From: JBJHDF01 sp050486405 | Lineage (GTDB): Bacteria; Pseudomonadota; Gammaproteobacteria; Pseudomonadales; Cellvibrionaceae | Assembly: GCA_050486405.1 (NCBI GenBank) | Contig: JBJHDF010000015.1 | Location: 1 to 64,000 of the forward strand | Reading direction: 5' to 3' | Length of the DNA stretch: 64,000 bases | Shown here: positions 37,101-45,885 of the stretch, piece after piece | Numbering within the stretch: the first letter of the stretch is position 1 | Layout: each line of letters begins with the position of its first letter | Notes under the pieces: model-generated | What the model was told of the DNA's origin: nothing | Seen by the model: the letters and a program-made list of their open reading frames with translations, nothing else | The model's database searches: none | Position numbers and translations under genes: made by a program

Positions 37101-40100
37101 CCACGTGCGTGGGGAAGACCGACCTGGCAAACTCCGCAAAACGTTCGGTCTGGAAACACCCCCACGTGCGTGGGGAAGACTAAAGCCGTGGGACAACCTA
37201 GACCAGCACTACAGAAACACCCCCACGTGCGTGGGGAAGACAAGGGCCGATACAAGCGCCCCAACCTCTACAAGGAAACACCCCCACGTGCGTGGGGAAG
37301 ACGGCATAATCAATAGCTATGTCACCCCGGACACAGAAACACCCCCACGTGCGTGGGGAAGACGGCATAATCAATAGCTATGTCACCCCGGACACAGAAA
37401 CACCCCCACGTGCGTGGGGAAGACCACCAATCGCTGCCGCCGTATCGCCCATGGGAAGAAACACCCCCACGTGCGTGGGGAAGACTACAGGCCGGAATAC
37501 TGCGAGATCGCCGTGGAGGAAACACCCCCACGTGCGTGGGGAAGACTCTCACTGCCTCGGTGAGCCTCGCCCATCGGTGGAAACACCCCCACGTGCGTGG
37601 GGAAGACGATCCGACACGCATCTTTCCGGGCAAAATCTGAGAAACACCCCCACGTGCGTGGGGAAGACCTCGGTAAAGCCTGACTTCACCAGCGCATCAT
37701 AGAAACACCCCCACGTGCGTGGGGAAGACGAGATAAGCACATCGCCAACCATCTCAATATCAGAAACACCCCCACGTGCGTGGGGAAGACTATGCTTCTG
37801 TCGTGTATCCACTGCACCAGGCGGAAACACCCCCACGTGCGTGGGGAAGACTCACATCAAGGCAAATAGCTGAGGGCGCAAAGGGAAACACCCCCACGTG
37901 CGTGGGGAAGACTCTGTTGCAGCTATGCCAAATCCCGACATGATGGAAACACCCCCACGTGCGTGGGGAAGACGGAGCGGGGCATCACTTGCGCAGTCTG
38001 GCGATAGAAACACCCCCACGTGCGTGGGGAAGACGCCACCGGGAGGCCGCTGTGAAAGTTGTGGACAGAAACACCCCCACGTGCGTGGGGAAGACGGCTG
38101 GCATACTGCGTATCTGTCATGCGCATCAGAAACACCCCCACGTGCGTGGGGAAGACTACCGCAAGGAGCAGAAAGAACAAGGCGAGTTGGAAACACCCCC
38201 ACGTGCGTGGGGAAGACCGACCAGACATAATCCAAAACAGGCCATCAAAGGAAACACCCCCACGTGCGTGGGGAAGACACCGCCGGGAATCTCTCCCAGC
38301 AATCTTTGCAAGAAACACCCCCACGTGCGTGGGGAAGACCCGCGTCTCGCATGGGCGGGTGAACCTGCCAGGGAAACACCCCCACGTGCGTGGGGAAGAC
38401 CCGCCATTCTGGCCAGTTGCGTTTGGTAAAGTAGAAACACCCCCACGTGCGTGGGGAAGACCTACGCTGAAGGCGACAGGGTTATCTTCGAGCAGAAACA
38501 CCCCCACGTGCGTGGGGAAGACTACTCTTTTCGGGCCTTAACTCGATCTGGATTGGAAACACCCCCACGTGCGTGGGGAAGACATCCGAACGCGATCAGT
38601 ACGCTTTCACTTCTGGGAAACACCCCCACGTGCGTGGGGAAGACCTTTGACGCCAGCCAATCACGCGCCCGCTGCAAGAAACACCCCCACGTGCGTGGGG
38701 AAGACTAATCTCATACCGACAACGCAGCACTATGAGTAGAAACACCCCCACGTGCGTGGGGAAGACGTGTCGATAGGGTAATCCAAAATGGGCCGAAGGG
38801 AAACACCCCCACGTGCGTGGGGAAGACTGACGGGTGACGGGTCTGTGACTGTCGGGGATAGAAACACCCCCACGTGCGTGGGGAAGACCATAGACCGGGA
38901 AACCGGCCAGAGTGCCGCCAGGAAACACCCCCACGTGCGTGGGGAAGACGTTCTCGTTCCTGCCACACCAGAAGAAGTCTCAGAAACACCCCCACGTGCG
39001 TGGGGAAGACCCCACGCTACCCTATCACCTCTACGCCCAGTCAGAAACACCCCCACGTGCGTGGGGAAGACGGGTGGCGTATGAAGACGATCCAGCCGGC
39101 ATTAGAAACACCCCCACGTGCGTGGGGAAGACATCACGGTGTCCGCAAGCTCAACCTCTAAGCCAGAAACACCCCCACGTGCGTGGGGAAGACGATCCGC
39201 TACCGCCTGAACTCATGCTGCCAACAGAAACACCCCCACGTGCGTGGGGAAGACTTCTCGCGCAGCACCTGCCCGCCGGGCGTGACAGAAACACCCCCAC
39301 GTGCGTGGGGAAGACGGTTCCGCCGTGCTGCTGCTTTGAATACCTATAGAAACACCCCCACGTGCGTGGGGAAGACGGGTGGCTTATGAACCAAAACATG
39401 TGGAACCTGGAAACACCCCCACGTGCGTGGGGAAGACGCCAAAATGGCGATACCGCCCGCAGTCAACAGGGAAACACCCCCACGTGCGTGGGGAAGACCT
39501 ATTCAGGTGCGACAGAAACGATGCGGGCATGGAAACACCCCCACGTGCGTGGGGAAGACAAACCTATCAGGGCCATGGAATCGATAAAAACAGAAACACC
39601 CCCACGTGCGTGGGGAAGACCTGTACATATGATCACCTCGGGTTGTAGCCACGGAAACACCCCCACGTGCGTGGGGAAGACCCACCAGCAGACCAGCCCC
39701 CGGAGACAGTTCCGGAAACACCCCCACGTGCGTGGGGAAGACCTCCAGGCGGGGGAAGTTTTTAGTGTCGTTAAGGAAACACCCCCACGTGCGTGGGGAA
39801 GACTTCTCCGAGACATTCGCACCCCCTTTATGCTTGGAAACACCCCCACGTGCGTGGGGAAGACTCAGGCCCAAGGTCCACTACCCGCCTATGCCAAGAA
39901 ACACCCCCACGTGCGTGGGGAAGACAACCCCATAGATGGTTATGGTCTACCCCTGTAAGAAACACCCCCACGTGCGTGGGGAAGACCTCAAACCTGCCGA
40001 GGTTGAGCGGATAACCTCGGAAACACCCCCACGTGCGTGGGGAAGACTGAAGGAATTTCTAGGGAGCGAAAATAGCGCTGGAAACACCCCCACGTGCGTG

Positions 40101-40108
40101 GGGAAGAC
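28185..40108 (-). CRISPR. Type I-E CRISPR array, 196 repeats and 195 spacers
   Basis: The 28-bp repeat reads on the minus (crRNA) strand GTCTTCCCCACGCACGTG then GGGGTGTTTC. It can form the stem CCCCAC/GTGGGG, as Cas6e requires. Starts follow 28185 + 61n up to 32516, then shift by one base because one spacer (32544-32577) is 34 nt while the others are 33. The last repeat starts at 40081. By type I-E convention this equals 29-bp repeats and 32-bp spacers. Repeat 8 (28612) has one substitution (GAAG for GAAA on the plus strand). Four spacers occur twice. Proximity to cas2 and the repeat direction place the leader at the high-coordinate end. Confidence 0.98.
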
Positions 40109-40155
40109 ACCAACATATTGTTAAAGAACTGTAGCCAACATACAAGATGTTAGGC
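40109..40155 (-). promoter_or_regulatory. CRISPR leader with IHF-like site
   Basis: Only 47 bp separate the cas2 stop codon from the first (youngest) repeat. On the minus strand it contains an imperfect inverted repeat (CTAACATC/TATGTTGG) and TAACAATATGTTG, which differs at one position from the IHF consensus WATCAA-N4-TTR. The array promoter may overlap the end of cas2. Confidence 0.55.
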
Positions 40156-40443
40156 TTACGAATTTTTCAGGGTTTCGACCACCAACTGCAGACCGCTGAT
40201 CTCCGTCAGCGGTTTTCTGGTTGGTCCTATGGTGCGAACTTCATAGCCAGGGGGACCAGGCAAGGAGCGGAACATCACGATACCCGATTGGGCTGGGCAG
40301 TGTTTGTGCAGGTAATCAATGACTGTCTTTGCGACCGAGTCCTTGATACCTGACACGAACACATTGGGACGAGGCTCTACAAACCAAAGCTTCATGCGCC
40401 CGCGAACAGCGGGCGGCAAGTCATTTGCCAGAACCACGAGCAC
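40156..40443 (-). CDS. cas2: CRISPR-associated endonuclease Cas2, type I-E
   Basis: This 95-residue protein forms the integration complex with Cas1. It has the Cas2e N-terminus (MLVVLANDLPPAVRGRMKLW), close to E. coli Cas2, the strand VFVSGIKDSV, and a C-terminal tail (GYEVRTIGPTRKPLTEISG) that in Cas2e contacts Cas1. It is the last gene of the cas operon, overlaps cas1 by 23 bp and abuts the leader. Confidence 0.95.
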   Translation of the reverse strand: MLVVLANDLPPAVRGRMKLWFVEPRPNVFVSGIKDSVAKTVIDYLHKHCPAQSGIVMFRSLPGPPGYEVRTIGPTRKPLTEISGLQLVVETLKNS

Positions 40444-41296
40444 GGCTCACCCCCAGCACGTCGGCCACATCCTCGCCCAGCTTAGCCATAAGATTCATTT
40501 CAATTACTCGTTCTCGAAAAGCAGACGAGACCTTGTGTTTATTGTAACGACCCGCCATATCACGAGTGAGCGCAAAGGCGAGGTCTATGCAGAGATGTTC
40601 TTTGTACAAATCAGCCAAATCATAAACAAATGGCAAAGGACTGCCCGAGTGTATAAAACCTATATGAGGTGAGTAACCCATGCTGTGAACGGCCGAGCAA
40701 AGTATGCCATACAGTGCTGCATTGCTGGCGGTAAGCACCTGATTGGTCAAGTCACTAGTTTCGAACTTACCCGGTACGAACTTTCTGCCCTTCCAGCCGA
40801 CTTGATACTCCTCGGCTTTTGCTTGATACAGGGCGCGAACACGATGGCCTTCCATACCCATCATTTCTTTCAAACTCTTGCCTTCCAGGTTAGCACCCGG
40901 AAATCGGCGGGCGAACATCCTTCGAGCCACTTCCAATGATTTTTTCGGATTTTCGGATAGCTCAATTTGCCGCTTTAGATTACGTGTGTCGGCCGTCGGC
41001 AAGAAACCTGCTGCATAAAACAGCAAACTATCCTCACCCACCCAACATACTGAGCAGTTGGCCGCCGTAGCGGTCTTTACTGCGTCATGGGTTATACTGG
41101 TTCCCGGCCCAAGCAGTAGAGCGTTAAGCGTTGCTACAGGCAAGGGTACGACATTGTTTTCGGAGTCAATCCATTTGATGCTGCTGTCGTCAATTTCCAG
41201 CCTGCCCCGCTCCAAATAAAGAAAGGGGTATTTGTCCTTCACCTGAGGCAGTGAGTCACGAGTAACCTTGACAAACAGGCGCTGCTCGGCGGTCAT
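40421..41296 (-). CDS. cas1: CRISPR integrase Cas1, type I-E
   Basis: This 291-residue Cas1e is the integrase for new spacers. Metal-binding residues align with the E. coli set E141/H208/D221: Glu149 (MGMEGHRVR), His216 (HIGFIHSGSP) and Asp229 (FVYDLADLYK). The protein is full length and uninterrupted, so spacer acquisition is probably active. It starts 2 bp after the cas5e stop and overlaps cas2. Confidence 0.96.
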   Translation of the reverse strand: MTAEQRLFVKVTRDSLPQVKDKYPFLYLERGRLEIDDSSIKWIDSENNVVPLPVATLNALLLGPGTSITHDAVKTATAANCSVCWVGEDSLLFYAAGFLPTADTRNLKRQIELSENPKKSLEVARRMFARRFPGANLEGKSLKEMMGMEGHRVRALYQAKAEEYQVGWKGRKFVPGKFETSDLTNQVLTASNAALYGILCSAVHSMGYSPHIGFIHSGSPLPFVYDLADLYKEHLCIDLAFALTRDMAGRYNKHKVSSAFRERVIEMNLMAKLGEDVADVLGVSRARGSGK

Positions 41297-41298
41297 GA

Positions 41299-42024
41299 TC
41301 AGCCCACCGGCAGAACAGTGACACGGCGATCACGGTAGAGCTTGTGCTCACCAAACTGCAGCGGGACATCATTGAGGGTCAACACCTCGCCATCATGCTC
41401 GCCCTGCAATACCCTAAATACGGGCACGCGTCGCTTGGAATTAGGTCGCTCGGAGTTAGCCAGTTGCAACGCTTTGTCCATTGCCTGTTCCGCGCCCGCA
41501 TAAATACCCTGGGCAATAAACTCGGTCGGCACGCAGTTTTTCCGCCCCAAGTACAGATCCCACACCGGGTTATGCAAGGCAGCTTCCAGCACGGTTAATT
41601 CCGCCTGCGGACCCTGCAAAGCAACCGCAAAGGTCATGTCTTGCAGGTAGTAGCGGTAAGTCATTTTGGTGCCCGCACCATTAGGCTTCTTTCCCTCGCT
41701 GGTTTTCGGAATCAGCAGATTCTGCCATGGGTCTTTATCGTCATAGCCACTGCCCACCATATGAAAATCCCGCATCAAGGGCTGTCGAGGCGAAGGCTTT
41801 CCGTGACGATCAGCAAGGACAAATGCCTGCACCTGCATATCGCGGTCGGCCCATTTTTTCAGCCACTCAGTTTGCTTGCCTCCTGCCCCCAGAGCACAGC
41901 AAAGCAGACCAAACACACCGGACTTGGTGGGAAAATCGAGACTGTCCCGACGCCCAAACTTGGAATCATGCCCCCATGACTGAAGCGGTGCTTCCAGCCA
42001 TAACAGCAAATAAGGATCACTCAT
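41299..42024 (-). CDS. cas5e: Cascade subunit Cas5e
   Basis: This 241-residue RAMP protein caps the 5' handle of the crRNA in Cascade. The N-terminus PYLLLWLEAPLQSWGHDSKFG is the Cas5e hallmark, followed by the PTKSGVFGLLCCALG helix and the C-terminal VPVFRVLQGEHDG region. It lies between cas7e (12-bp gap) and cas1 (2-bp gap). In the E. coli order cas6e would sit between cas5e and cas1, but here it does not. Confidence 0.95.
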   Translation of the reverse strand: MSDPYLLLWLEAPLQSWGHDSKFGRRDSLDFPTKSGVFGLLCCALGAGGKQTEWLKKWADRDMQVQAFVLADRHGKPSPRQPLMRDFHMVGSGYDDKDPWQNLLIPKTSEGKKPNGAGTKMTYRYYLQDMTFAVALQGPQAELTVLEAALHNPVWDLYLGRKNCVPTEFIAQGIYAGAEQAMDKALQLANSERPNSKRRVPVFRVLQGEHDGEVLTLNDVPLQFGEHKLYRDRRVTVLPVG

Positions 42025-42036
42025 GGTTTACCTCGC

Positions 42037-43146
42037 TTACTGTACATGGCTTTGTAGGTCACGGATCAAATCGTCGATACTATAATTTTCATTTTCACCC
42101 CACTCATAACTTCCTTGTTTTCCAAATAAAGAGCCAACCAGCTTTTCTTTCTTGTTCAATTCGGCTTTTAACTTGCTGATACTATCCTCAAGGTAACCAC
42201 CCTCTACCCCCTTGTTGACCGGAGTTTCAAATGGAACTTGAAGACGCTGCCCCTTGCGAGCCATAACGCGAGCAAAGTCCCAGCCACTGGCACCAGACAT
42301 CGTTGCTTGACGGGCATTTGGTATCGCCGTAAATAGAGCCTTGGTAAAGACGGCAATAACTTCCTTAAGATCAACATTACCCAGAGTTTCCACCAACTGA
42401 CCGAGGTCCAAGCTGACGTAGCGATAATAGGTCGCTGAGTTATACTCCAGACTACCCATATGAGCCGACTCCTGACCCTCCCTACGGTCATCCAACGCAG
42501 TAAAAAATTCCACCTCATTGCTGACCTTGTGCGTAGATATTGCATGAGAGAAAGAAGCTGCCGCCTCAACATTCATATCAGCGGCCTTTGCCACCATACG
42601 CCCAAATATTGCAATATCAACAGCATCCATACCATCGCCTTTTTTAGGCTTTCCTACTAAAGAAGAGATCTCAGCAGGCCATTTCTTCTTTTCCTTTGCC
42701 TTGAAAAATCCATCTGTTTCGAACTCTTTTTCTTTAAATGACTTAGCAATGGCTTGGATTTCTTTCGGACTCCAAAAAAGCAGCGTGTCATTATCGTCAT
42801 CTCCTGATGACTCTGCTGCGCTATCGGCTCCCTTTCTCTCCTTAACGAATGCACTGGCAATTACCTTTCCACACTGTTTCGCCTGATCCTCTGAAGCACC
42901 AAGCTCAACACACTTTTCTGCAACAAGCTTTTCAAACTGCTTGGTTCTAACCCCCATAATCAACCCTGAACCATGCATATCGAGGCGAACCTGCCGCTTC
43001 CAGCATTGGGAACTGACGCGGGCACGAGGCACACCGCCGACAATGGCAGATTTTGGCGCACCCACATCATCCCGGTTCAAACAGGTGACCGGGAAGGATT
43101 GCAAGATATGGTACTCAATACGGGTGTTGGTATAGCTGTTAGTCAT
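42037..43146 (-). CDS. cas7e: Cascade backbone subunit Cas7e
   Basis: This 369-residue protein forms the six-copy crRNA backbone of Cascade. The N-terminal family motif is IEYHILQSFPVTCLNRDDVG, followed by RARVSSQCWKRQVR, and later DIAIFGRMVAKAADMNVEAA and the thumb-like segment with HKVSNEVEFFTALDD. An acidic insert (about 115-130, GADSAAESSGDDDND) is unusual. AAGGAAAA precedes the ATG at 43146, 31 bp after cas6e. The DNA here is clearly less GC-rich than the flanking housekeeping genes. Confidence 0.95.
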   Translation of the reverse strand: MTNSYTNTRIEYHILQSFPVTCLNRDDVGAPKSAIVGGVPRARVSSQCWKRQVRLDMHGSGLIMGVRTKQFEKLVAEKCVELGASEDQAKQCGKVIASAFVKERKGADSAAESSGDDDNDTLLFWSPKEIQAIAKSFKEKEFETDGFFKAKEKKKWPAEISSLVGKPKKGDGMDAVDIAIFGRMVAKAADMNVEAAASFSHAISTHKVSNEVEFFTALDDRREGQESAHMGSLEYNSATYYRYVSLDLGQLVETLGNVDLKEVIAVFTKALFTAIPNARQATMSGASGWDFARVMARKGQRLQVPFETPVNKGVEGGYLEDSISKLKAELNKKEKLVGSLFGKQGSYEWGENENYSIDDLIRDLQSHVQ

Positions 43147-43177
43147 GTTGATTTTCCTTTTTTTCAAATAAGTGAAA

Positions 43178-43822
43178 TTAGTCAAACAGGTTTTCAATAA
43201 CGGGAACGATCTGTAGCAAACCGCAGCCATAGGCACGGGCACGGCCGATGCCTTGAGTGAAACTTTTGGCAAACTGCTCTTTATCGGTGATACGTAACAT
43301 GCCCTGAACATGAGTCTGGCCGATGGTGATATTGCGTTGGTGTTTGTCCTTGAATTGCAGTACTTCGACCTTGTCGACCTGTAAGCTGTGAGAAGAAACC
43401 GTAAACCCCCAACTTTTGTCCGAACGCTCAATAAACAACTGGGCAATATCTTCACGCCTCTTTACGGCCACCAGTTTGCGACTGGCACTATCACGACGGG
43501 TTGGGTTGACGATCACTTTAAAGCGATACATATCGTGCTCCAGAAAATCATCCGGTATCGGCTTACTGAGCACTTCGCCGTGCCGCCCATCCACCGCGTT
43601 CATCGGTTCGCGATTAGCGAGCATCAGAATCTTCCGACCTCGTACATCACCGCCTTGATCGGCATAGAGAATTCCGCTGGCTGCGCTGGCCTGCTTTTGC
43701 TCCGCATCGCGCACATCTTCATAGAGACTGTATACGACTCGGTGCAAGGAATACGCATCGGTAATACGCAATGCCTTCACCGCCCTGCGATCCAAATGCA
43801 ATACGCTGGCAATCATGGTCAT
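43178..43822 (-). CDS. cas6e: CRISPR RNA endonuclease Cas6e
   Basis: This 214-residue RAMP protein should cut the repeat hairpin 8 nt upstream of each spacer. It shows the Cas6e layout with an early His in the catalytic region (DAYSLHRVVYSLYED, near residue 27) and the C-terminal glycine-rich loop FTQGIGRARAYGCGLLQIVP. Its ATG overlaps the cse2 stop codon (ATGA). It lies before cas7e-cas5e instead of after them. Confidence 0.93.
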   Translation of the reverse strand: MTMIASVLHLDRRAVKALRITDAYSLHRVVYSLYEDVRDAEQKQASAASGILYADQGGDVRGRKILMLANREPMNAVDGRHGEVLSKPIPDDFLEHDMYRFKVIVNPTRRDSASRKLVAVKRREDIAQLFIERSDKSWGFTVSSHSLQVDKVEVLQFKDKHQRNITIGQTHVQGMLRITDKEQFAKSFTQGIGRARAYGCGLLQIVPVIENLFD

Positions 43823-44373
43823 ACGGTTCCCTCCTCATTCTCGGCTTGGATAGTCTGTCCATAGAACTCCTGAGCCCATTGCGTTTTGGTGCGCTGGCCT
43901 GATTCAAAACCGAAGAAACGCAACTGACGGAGTAAACGCTCATAGTCCAATGGCCGGCCTACCCGACTATCAATCAAGGTCAAAACCGGACGCAGAATAC
44001 GACACGCCTCGGTCAGGTCATTGCATGCCAGCAGGCGACGGAGACGCGCTTTTGCCTGATCATCTTTATTGCTGTCTTTATAGCAATGGGCAATGGCTTG
44101 CCCTAAGCGTAAAGAACCGTTTCTTTCAGACTTGGATTTGGCAATAGCGGCTGCAACGGTAACAAAAGGCAATCGCTCATAATCATTTTCAATGTCCACG
44201 CCAAACCAGCCCAACAGCTCCCAGCTCTGATACTCCATTGCCGGGTTATCGGCTCGGCGAAGCCTGGCAGCCATCCCCTTATCCTTCTGACAACACTCAA
44301 TCACCGTCTCAACGAAACGCTGATCCCGACTCTTTTCATTGCCTGGCACCGCAGGCGATTGGTTCTCTTGCAT
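43819..44373 (-). CDS. cse2: Cascade small subunit Cse2 (Cas11)
   Basis: This 184-residue helical protein is the dimeric belly subunit of Cascade, which stabilises the R-loop. The family segments LRRADNPAMEYQSWELL, RLGQAIAHCY and RLLRQLRFFGFESGQRTKTQWAQEFYG are present. It lies 4 bp after cas8e and overlaps cas6e by 4 bp. Confidence 0.93.
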   Translation of the reverse strand: MQENQSPAVPGNEKSRDQRFVETVIECCQKDKGMAARLRRADNPAMEYQSWELLGWFGVDIENDYERLPFVTVAAAIAKSKSERNGSLRLGQAIAHCYKDSNKDDQAKARLRRLLACNDLTEACRILRPVLTLIDSRVGRPLDYERLLRQLRFFGFESGQRTKTQWAQEFYGQTIQAENEEGTV

Positions 44374-44377
44374 GGCC

Positions 44378-45883
44378 TCAGGCCTCCTGTTTCAGGTATT
44401 TGCTGTTATTGGGGCGACACTTGGCCCAGGCATCCAGTTGCCTGGCTGTCTCGCGGGGGCAGAACTTGTCATAGGCTTGATTAACGTAACTGGCAAAGCG
44501 CTGGCGCAGCTTCTGGCGATGGGCCGCCGCTTCTTCAGTTTGATCACACTGATAGACCAGTTCTTGAAAGTCCCTTTCACAAAGCTGCCAAAACAACCCT
44601 TTAGCGTCTCTAGCCATCTTCCCGGCGTGGGTCTTGTTAATATCCTTACCATTATCCGCCTTTAAGGCGGAAAAATAGGAACGCACTTTCCCCCAAAGAG
44701 TGTTCGACAATGTGTCAAGCGCGTCCATTTCATGTTTTAGTTGTATAAGCCAACGCTGCCCTATTACTTCGCTTTCCAACCTAACATTTGACTCTACATA
44801 ATCATCATTTCCTGATGCCTTCTGCTCTCCCATTGTGCTGCTAACACTTAAACCGCCAGACCAGATTGAAAAACTATCAACCGCATCGCGTGCCCGATCC
44901 AAACCATTGCGTATCAGCCAGCACTCAGAACCCTGAGCATCCAACTGATCAAAGAAACCCAATAGTGCTGTCAATTCTCGCCACGGCCGCTTTTCCGGGT
45001 TAACCCATAGCCCCTTGGGTTCCTTTCCTGTGTTATTGATGGCCATACTGGGGTCAACCACACCTTCTTTATAGCCTGGATGCACAATACCTTCGGAATA
45101 GTGCAAGCCATTATCGGAAAGAAGGCAAAATCGGCAAAGTGGTAATAGACGCCCCATTAGCGACCTTTTAAGACTTCCCGCTTTTTCGCAGTCTTCCCCG
45201 GCTGGCATAGCCTCCCATGGCGCACAACCAATACCCTTCGGGTAGATATTCATCTGTTCAAGCTGTCTCTCTGTTAGCAAGTTCAACCAAAGACTTTCAG
45301 AAACTGATTGACCAAGAAGAAAAGTATGCAACAACCCTTTGTATTCAACCGAAGGGCCTGCTTTTCCTGATTTTGTTTTCGCCGTATATCCCGGCGTCAA
45401 TACCACATCATTGTCAGTTTGCTTACCTGCAAGAGCAAATCCCATCAGGGTTACGATCAACAATGCTTTGGCTCCATCATCCAGATCCCGCTGTACTTGT
45501 ACTTGGCTAAGTACTGTGGTATTCCCCGTAGAAACCTCAGGCAAAACCGCCCCGAAGGGCTGAACTTTCGCCGCACGGATTGCTGGTATCTGCAAAAACG
45601 GCTTATCCCCATACAAATAAAACCGGTCATGCCACTGCTCCAGATAGGCCAGACAGCGCTCGGCCAAGCCTTCAGCGCCAAGGGCCTTCCACTCGGCTTC
45701 ATCCTTTGGCGTGGTGGCTGCCTGGGCTATCGCCAGCAGCAATTTCAGCAAGGCGATTTTCTGCACCGGATTACCACCCAGGCTGCGATATTCGGGGTTA
45801 CTGAATAGCTGTCTGAGGCTGACCCTTCCGTGATCGGCCACGGGTATCCAGGGCTCGTCAATCAAATTGAAACGGTTTTCCAT
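44378..45883 (-). CDS. cas8e: Cascade large subunit Cas8e (Cse1)
   Basis: This 501-residue subunit recognises the PAM and recruits Cas3. It begins with the family motif FNLIDEPWIPVADHGRVSLR, followed by NPVQKIALLKLLLAIAQAA. It contains the GYTAKTKSGKAGPSVEYKGL region near the DNA-contact loop and a four-helix C-terminal bundle. It starts 2 bp after cas3. The lengths of the gene and its neighbours suggest an intact effector complex. Confidence 0.95.
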   Translation of the reverse strand: MENRFNLIDEPWIPVADHGRVSLRQLFSNPEYRSLGGNPVQKIALLKLLLAIAQAATTPKDEAEWKALGAEGLAERCLAYLEQWHDRFYLYGDKPFLQIPAIRAAKVQPFGAVLPEVSTGNTTVLSQVQVQRDLDDGAKALLIVTLMGFALAGKQTDNDVVLTPGYTAKTKSGKAGPSVEYKGLLHTFLLGQSVSESLWLNLLTERQLEQMNIYPKGIGCAPWEAMPAGEDCEKAGSLKRSLMGRLLPLCRFCLLSDNGLHYSEGIVHPGYKEGVVDPSMAINNTGKEPKGLWVNPEKRPWRELTALLGFFDQLDAQGSECWLIRNGLDRARDAVDSFSIWSGGLSVSSTMGEQKASGNDDYVESNVRLESEVIGQRWLIQLKHEMDALDTLSNTLWGKVRSYFSALKADNGKDINKTHAGKMARDAKGLFWQLCERDFQELVYQCDQTEEAAAHRQKLRQRFASYVNQAYDKFCPRETARQLDAWAKCRPNNSKYLKQEA

Positions 45884-45885
45884 GG

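Noticed and set aside
28105..40124. Long open frames in several phases across the array encoding repeated HPHVRGED, ETPPRAWG or GLPHARGGVS-type peptides
   Set aside because: They are the CRISPR repeat read in different frames. The 61-bp period shifts the frame at each unit, and no gene signals are present.
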